Assembly: GCA_003118195.1 (NCBI GenBank)
Contig: BEXV01000007.1
Span: forward strand, 645,105-709,104
DNA: 64,000 nt
Reading direction: 5' to 3'
Source: Hemicentrotus pulcherrimus
Lineage: Eukaryota; Echinodermata; Echinoidea; Camarodonta; Strongylocentrotidae
Of this stretch, positions 61,001 through 64,000 are shown one piece after another; the stretch's first letter is position 1, and each line of letters begins with the position of its first letter. A program made the position numbers and the translations under genes. The notes under the pieces are model-generated. The model was not told where the DNA came from. It worked only from the letters and a program-made list of their open reading frames with translations, and searched no databases.

Positions 61001-62753
61001 CTTTCATTTTCAAATACCCAAAGGTAAGAAAACCTGTATTGTTAGCACGGGGCGTGGAACACTCTTCAATCATTGTAAAGCAACTCTCCTTGCCCATCCC
61101 AGTTTAGGCACATGCTGTACTCCATCCTTTCATCCTGTCCTTCCATGCATCAGTCAGGCAAAATAATTTTAAACTAACGATCAACGACAGAAGGCCTAAT
61201 AGTAGTTGAAGCAAATAAAATACAGCGCTTAATGATGGAATTAAAATGATTTCATGTGGGTTAATTAGTTATAATGGGTGACAGACACTATCATTCCTCA
61301 TGAACTTAATCTCATGGAGCTGTATATAGGCCTATGCATATACCCCCTTATAATTATATTCGACATACCTTCACCGGTCATTTACGTCAATTAGCTCCGA
61401 CAGAAGATACTTTAATAGGGCCTAATGTCATCACAATATCTTGTGCCAACAAAACAGACTACATATTTTGAAATGATACCAGGCCAGGGCCCTGCTAATT
61501 GATGAGATGTTTTTGGACATCCCGTCGTGCTCAGGCGGCAGTTTGTTAAACATGTAAAGAAGAGAAGAAGATCGTTTCATAAAATGTATTTGCAAATCGG
61601 TGTTTCTCCTGAGATGGGAGACATTGCCAATATTTAATAAATTCCCCCTCGTTTGTTTCACCTCACCCCCTATTTCTCTCCCACCCTCCGTCTCTCTGTT
61701 TCTGTCTGTCCATCTCTCCCTGTTTCCCAGTCTTTTTCTCTCCTCCCTCTCTCTCTTTGTGACTTTGTTATAATGTCATTCGTCAAACAATGTTTTCATC
61801 TCAGTAGGCAGTTTTTTTTTCGGCGGGGTATTTTTTTAGCACGGTTTTGGGGNNNNNNNNNNNNNNNNNNNGGGGGGGGGGGGGGGGGGGTCACATTCAC
61901 CCCCGCTACAGCGATCGCACTGTTAAAACCTTATATTAGTCAAGTGGTAGGTCTATGGTCAAACGCATTTTACATCTAGGCCATTACCAGCCTTTCTCGG
62001 GTGAAATATATAATGTGATGAAAGAATAATGCTCCGTCCGAGATGTATCAGTTGACAGATGAATTTTCCGACAGAGGAAAACATAACACAATGTAGAGTA
62101 AATATTTACGATAGACCGTCCTTCTGTTGTGAAACCAAGCATGTATCCGACGTTCCGATGCATCCGTCGATCATAAACTTGTTCCCTCGCTCAGCAGAAT
62201 ATTCATCTTTACATAATCCGCCTGAAAGTGTGATTCTAATGACGAAAACGATTACTGAATTATGAAACAATGGATGGTATAAATGATTAGACAACCTTTC
62301 TAGAACTGTAGAAGTGCCCTCCTGAGTCCTCTCAAATTATTTTTAAAACGTATGCACACAATGTAGTGATTGGTTTTGGGATTTTATTAACAATGAGAGT
62401 CACCTTTAATATTTTGGTGATATGATTCAATAGAGTGTCTGTGGCGCTTAAAAAAAACAGATCTAAAAGTAAAGGGCCGATAACAATTATTTGGAAAGGA
62501 AAACAGAAATACGCCAGATAGAATGATGTAGTATACAGAGAGATCTTCTCTGTAGTGTTACTAACCGATAATCTCCATCGTTTTATTAACCGCTATAAGA
62601 TTTTAAAATTAATTTTAAAACATGTAATTCACCAGAATATTTGTTTCCATTCTAAGGGAGGGTTGTATACTTACCACCATGTGATCCGATGAACACGGAG
62701 CCCAATACGACGATGATGATACATATACTCGATGTCATCGTCCTGTTCTCCAT
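45012..62753 (-). CDS. SEA- and EGF-domain single-pass membrane protein (transmembrane-mucin-like), ten exons
   Basis: Exons seen, in transcript order: 62753-62675, from inside the gap to 51237 (visible from 51337), 50632-50520, 50119-50061, 49490-49333, 48844-48676, 47681-47623, 46986-46872, 46136-45784, 45298-45012. The frame stays open across all junctions and ends in TAG. Order: signal peptide, acidic/Thr stalk, SEA domain (exons 3-5) with an FSSGSLIANVKLDF cleavage-like site, Cys-rich EGF-like domain (exons 6-7), one TM helix (exon 8), then a cytoplasmic tail of about 215 residues. SEA domains typically self-cleave and hold the two halves together at the cell surface, as in membrane mucins; that is family knowledge, not shown here. 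SEA-EGF-TM order suits membrane mucins or interphotoreceptor-type proteoglycans. No orthologue is recognised. The N gap may hide Ser/Thr repeats, and intron 1 might hide further exons. Confidence 0.87.
45784..46136 (-). CDS. SEA-EGF protein exon 9: cytoplasmic tail with repeated QT..SFLL motif
   Basis: A 353-nt exon that starts RSEELFGIENVVALELMDEK. It contains QTDESFLLARSHKDG and, 27 residues later, QTTDSFLLSKAQL, a near repeat with dileucine sorting character. A Ser/Thr/Gly/Arg-rich part follows, ending TSGAG. The proposed donor, GTTCGT at 45783, is weak. Read-through would add GSFMYY and stop at 45764. Phase 1 and the good fit of exon 10 support splicing here. Confidence 0.82.
46872..46986 (-). 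CDS. SEA-EGF protein exon 8: transmembrane helix
   Basis: A 115-nt exon between TATACAG and GTGAGG. It encodes YVGIIAASVIACIIVLAILL, then GTCINLFNKRRIRTG. A span of about 25 hydrophobic residues ends in a KRR stop-transfer cluster, giving a type I orientation. A Cys at the inner face could be palmitoylated (inference). Confidence 0.9.
47623..47681 (-). CDS. SEA-EGF protein exon 7: EGF-like domain, end
   Basis: A 59-nt exon between TATACAG and GTAAAC. Joined to exon 6 it reads CHCEEGFTGARCDREI, the classical EGF ending C-x-C-x2-G-(F/Y)-x-G-x2-C, followed by an acidic RDESE linker to the membrane span. Confidence 0.88.
48676..48844 (-). CDS. SEA-EGF protein exon 6: Cys-rich segment and EGF-like domain, first part
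   Basis: A 169-nt exon with acceptor TTCAAG and donor GTAAGA. It has eight Cys: DACHITRCPSGMTCFPDGND, then CTSVCSTNQHYCHHGTC, with the last in FITC. The C-x6-C-x4-C run (STNQHY, HHGT) is the start of an EGF-like module that closes in exon 7. Confidence 0.86.
48968..49072 (+). repeat. CT-rich microsatellite in SEA-EGF intron
   Basis: CCCTCTCTCC, CCCTCTCC and pure CT runs, between exons 5 and 6. Confidence 0.93.
49333..49490 (-). CDS. SEA-EGF protein exon 5: SEA cleavage site and C-terminal part
   Basis: A 158-nt exon between TTTGCAG and GTAGGC. It begins S-GSLIANVKLDFRLRITVEE and continues through RREVIKVFYEMVERN to LRVEKLYVLNVK. In SEA domains the peptide bond in G-S-(V/I/L)-(V/I) at the loop end breaks spontaneously, and a hydrophobic strand follows. 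G-S-L-I plus NVKLDF fits this closely. Confidence 0.87.
50061..50119 (-). CDS. SEA-EGF protein exon 4: SEA domain, central part
   Basis: A 59-nt exon between TTCTTAG and GTAAGA. It encodes INPILKEKFKDYNASSIAF, a helix with the L-x-x-x-[FY] spacing typical before the SEA cleavage loop. It joins in phase to exon 5. Confidence 0.82.
50520..50632 (-). CDS. SEA-EGF protein exon 3: SEA domain, N-terminal part
   Basis: A 113-nt exon between TTCTTAG and GTAAGT. It encodes DEEEKGPRIWKSVTVKFTLP followed by DKSPTDIGEPLRLEIKNA. The alternating hydrophobic strand (VTVKFTL) then helix start fits the first strand and helix of a SEA fold. Confidence 0.82.
51237..51337 (-). CDS. SEA-EGF protein exon 2 (5' end in gap): acidic/Thr stalk
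   Basis: The visible part encodes GAEEEYVEEITTLPMDDE and TVAVTTEDAFTTLAP, ending at donor GTATGT in phase 1, which matches the next acceptor. Its acceptor must lie within the 198-base N gap, because the sequence beyond the gap (51536-51600, read on -) is a pyrimidine-rich tract. The Thr/Glu-rich composition suits an O-glycosylated stalk before a SEA domain. Confidence 0.72.
51338..51535. other. assembly gap (198 N) inside SEA-EGF exon 2 region
   Basis: It cuts the 5' part of the stalk exon. Codons for Ser/Thr/Pro repeats could be hidden here. Confidence 0.97.
51540..53928. other. SEA-EGF intron 1, no exon recognised
   Basis: Contains a GA run (52056-52092) and a CT run (53126-53225). No phase-1 exon with conserved Cys or SEA/EGF pattern was seen on -. 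Confidence 0.5.
53126..53225 (+). repeat. CT-rich microsatellite
   Basis: TCTCTC runs with TTTC and CCTC interruptions. Confidence 0.93.
53929..54048. mobile_element. GGGCCCGTCTTATAAAGAGTTGC-type MITE, second copy
   Basis: The left end GGGCCCGTCTAATAAAGAGT and the interior AATTAATCGCAACTGTTCAG parallel 34634-34773. Inverted TTGCAATTGAT / ATCGCAA blocks are present. Confidence 0.8.
55289..56138. mobile_element. ACCTCAGTCACACC-family TIR element expanded into a CAGACCGACAG minisatellite
   Basis: The ends CAATACCTCAGTCACACCG and the complement of GTGACTCGGGTATTG are inverted. Between them are 15 or more units ACATCAGACCGACAGTAGT (19 bp, some with an added ACG), then diverged CAGACCGA units. 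An unrelated 150-bp AT-rich stretch interrupts at about 55712-55864. Cys/Ser/Val-rich frames on - are shadows of the repeat. Confidence 0.85.
57299..57415 (+). repeat. GGAGGA/GAAG purine tract
   Basis: About 115 bp of almost pure purine on +, preceded by T8G12 at 57213-57233. Confidence 0.9.
58295..58614 (+). mobile_element. AAAGGTAAAGACCAG TIR element
   Basis: The ends TTAAAGGTAAAGACCAGT and the complement of ACTGATCTTTACCTTTAA are inverted, 320 bp apart. It is the best-preserved copy of this family in the window. Confidence 0.9.
59409..59545 (-). mobile_element. dispersed repeat copy (partner at 30322-30455)
   Basis: AAAGCCCCGCTGTACTACTTG...CTTATGTTAGTTGAGAGCTGA is the reverse complement of the 30322 copy with scattered differences. 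Confidence 0.8.
59804..60345 (-). mobile_element. TTAAAGGTACTATGTCCC TIR element, full copy
   Basis: The ends TTAAAGGTACTATGTCCC and the complement of GGGACATAGTACCTTTAA are inverted over at least 18 bp, in a 542-bp element. No transposase ORF; non-autonomous. Confidence 0.92.
60690..60760 (+). repeat. (GA)n microsatellite
   Basis: AGAGAG runs broken by ATTGGGG and GGTTGG. Confidence 0.95.
61853..61871. other. 19-N gap inside a poly-G run
   Basis: GGGG before and about 19 G after the gap, so a homopolymer sequencing failure is likely. Confidence 0.95.
62675..62753 (-). CDS. SEA-EGF protein exon 1: signal peptide
   Basis: ATG at 62753 has G at -3 and +4, with an in-frame TAG nine bases upstream, which supports this start. 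It encodes MENRTMTSSICIIIVVLGSV then FIGSHG: a short polar N-terminus and a hydrophobic core typical of a signal peptide. Donor GTAAGT follows at 62674; phase 1. Confidence 0.83.
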
Positions 62754-63888
62754 GACTCTCTAACTATTATGGTGAGATGAACAGCACTTGATGAAAAAGA
62801 TCTGATGCAGAAACATAGAAATAATTGGCACACATGACAACATTAGAACTGCGAATCGATGAGGTTTAATATGCTTTCCGTGTTTCGAAAAAAAAAACAT
62901 CGTGAATTCTGTAGTAATTTAATTTCAAAAGGTTAAAAAGAGCAAGAAATTCGATACATAGATAGTATTCAAATTTCAGGATTATTTTATGCTGCATAAA
63001 TTTTTGATGGAGCATATCACATTTGTGATTGCATCATTTCCTTTTAATTTTGGCAACTATATGATCGAATCTTTAATGTGAACTTCATTTTTCACATAAT
63101 AGCAAAATAGTACTGGTTTCCCTTTTCCCTTTTAGTATAACAATCGGAATGAAAGTTATAAAACTGATTTCTATACTACCTTCAGTATAAGTATGTGGGT
63201 AACCTACATCTATTATACAGGCGGCGACGTATCGCCTTTATAAAAATTCGATGTAGAAATCCAGACTCTAGGTAAACATGAAATGAACTACTATAAAACA
63301 GCTACCCAAGGGTCCTTCCCATATTTTCCTTCTCACAGTCATTTTCAAATTCCACACAAGTTCAATATTATGATTCCAGTCTCATTGTTTTTCAACTTTC
63401 TTATTGCACATCTTCACCGCAATCGGGAAATAAAAGAAAAGTAATACGAGGTGGTTCTATAGAGTGGCTCGGATTTCGCTTGGCCTCGTTCTCATCATTT
63501 TTAAAGCATGAGTCAGCTTGGAACCGTTTAATATCTGGACGATTCATCCGCTGTGAAATTAGATAGGGTTTGACTATAAGAAATTTCCATTTGACTTTCG
63601 TCTGCCGAATTCAAACCAAAGTAGAACCATGAATGGTAACCGGTAATCTCCATTTTTCGGAGCCACGTTAATATTCGTTCGTTGCAACTTCATTCTTCCA
63701 TGCCCTTCTAATTTAAAATATCTGTTTCATAGTCTAGTTTCATCTCCCACACTTCATATTTCTTCGTTCTGCCTAACTTGACATAGCTCCTGTTCCTTGG
63801 TTGTTAATGATTGTACTCCTCCTCTTATTATACAGTGTCATCAAGTTTATCTCAGATTTCACATTCCATAGATCTACAATTATTTTAA
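62754..63888 (-). promoter_or_regulatory. upstream region of the SEA-EGF gene
   Basis: Sequence 5' of the ATG. The short 5' UTR reads ...CACCATAATAGTTAGAGAGTC before ATG on -. No TATA box or other clear element could be assigned, so the label reflects position only. Confidence 0.35.
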
Positions 63889-64000
63889 TACCTCAGTCAC
63901 ACCGCCAAATCGCTCCATACCGACCCCAAACCGACCGATTTTTGGCCGATGGTTGGTAGTGTAATATTTTGGTCGGTCTGACGTCGGTCTCATTAGTGTG
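63889..64000. mobile_element. ACCTCAGTCACACC-family MITE, cut by window end
   Basis: TACCTCAGTCACACCGCCAA followed by CCGACCCCAAACCGACCG and GGTCGGTCTGACGTCGGTCT. Same left end and composition as the copies at 44796 and 55289. Confidence 0.8.

Overview
The window is AT-rich, intron-rich metazoan nuclear DNA, most likely from a sea urchin or a close echinoderm relative. The evidence is long introns with GT-AG borders, many short terminal-inverted-repeat (TIR) elements with the ends GGGCCCTGTTTCATAAAACTT and ACCTCAGTCACACCG, a GTCCGTCC-type element, tRNA-headed SINEs, and abundant GA/CT microsatellites. The organism call is an inference from repeat style and gene content; no species marker was seen. 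There are no prokaryotic operons, CRISPR arrays or rRNA. N gaps lie at 11558-12499, 40333-40656, 51338-51535 and 61853-61871, with single n bases at 3627, 17074 and 24990.

Two convergent multi-exon genes are supported. (1) On the + strand, nine exons at 14447-29807 encode most of the mRNA-decapping co-activator DCP1: the second half of its EVH1 domain, a low-complexity middle and the C-terminal trimerization helix. Joined reading frames and splice phases are consistent throughout. The exon(s) for about the first 45 residues were not found in the 14.4 kb upstream; they may lie in the N gap or before the window. (2) On the - strand, ten exons between 62753 and 45012 encode a signal peptide, an acidic/Thr-rich stalk cut by an N gap, a SEA domain with a GS autoproteolysis-like site, an EGF-like domain, one membrane span and a cytoplasmic tail of about 215 residues. 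It resembles transmembrane mucins or SEA-EGF proteoglycans; no orthologue name is assigned.

Layout: 1-14.4 kb is repeat-bearing non-coding DNA (ATG-triplet microsatellite, tandem duplications, a strong hairpin, a foldback element, and a TIR element whose middle is lost in a gap). 14.4-29.8 kb is DCP1, whose introns carry a 656-bp foldback element, a hAT-like element, two SINEs placed just upstream of 3' splice sites, and decayed duplicate copies of two of its own exons. 29.8-45 kb is intergenic, with several TIR elements. 45-62.8 kb is the SEA-EGF gene; its first intron (at least 11 kb) holds further copies of the same TIR families and a TIR element whose interior has expanded into a minisatellite. 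62.8-64 kb is upstream sequence of that gene, ending inside another TIR element.

The two genes have no evident functional link: one acts in cytoplasmic mRNA decay, the other at the cell surface. The points most worth attention are the decayed exon duplications in DCP1, the repeated QT-x-(D/E)-SFLL motif and weak splice donor in the SEA-EGF tail, and the element-derived minisatellite.
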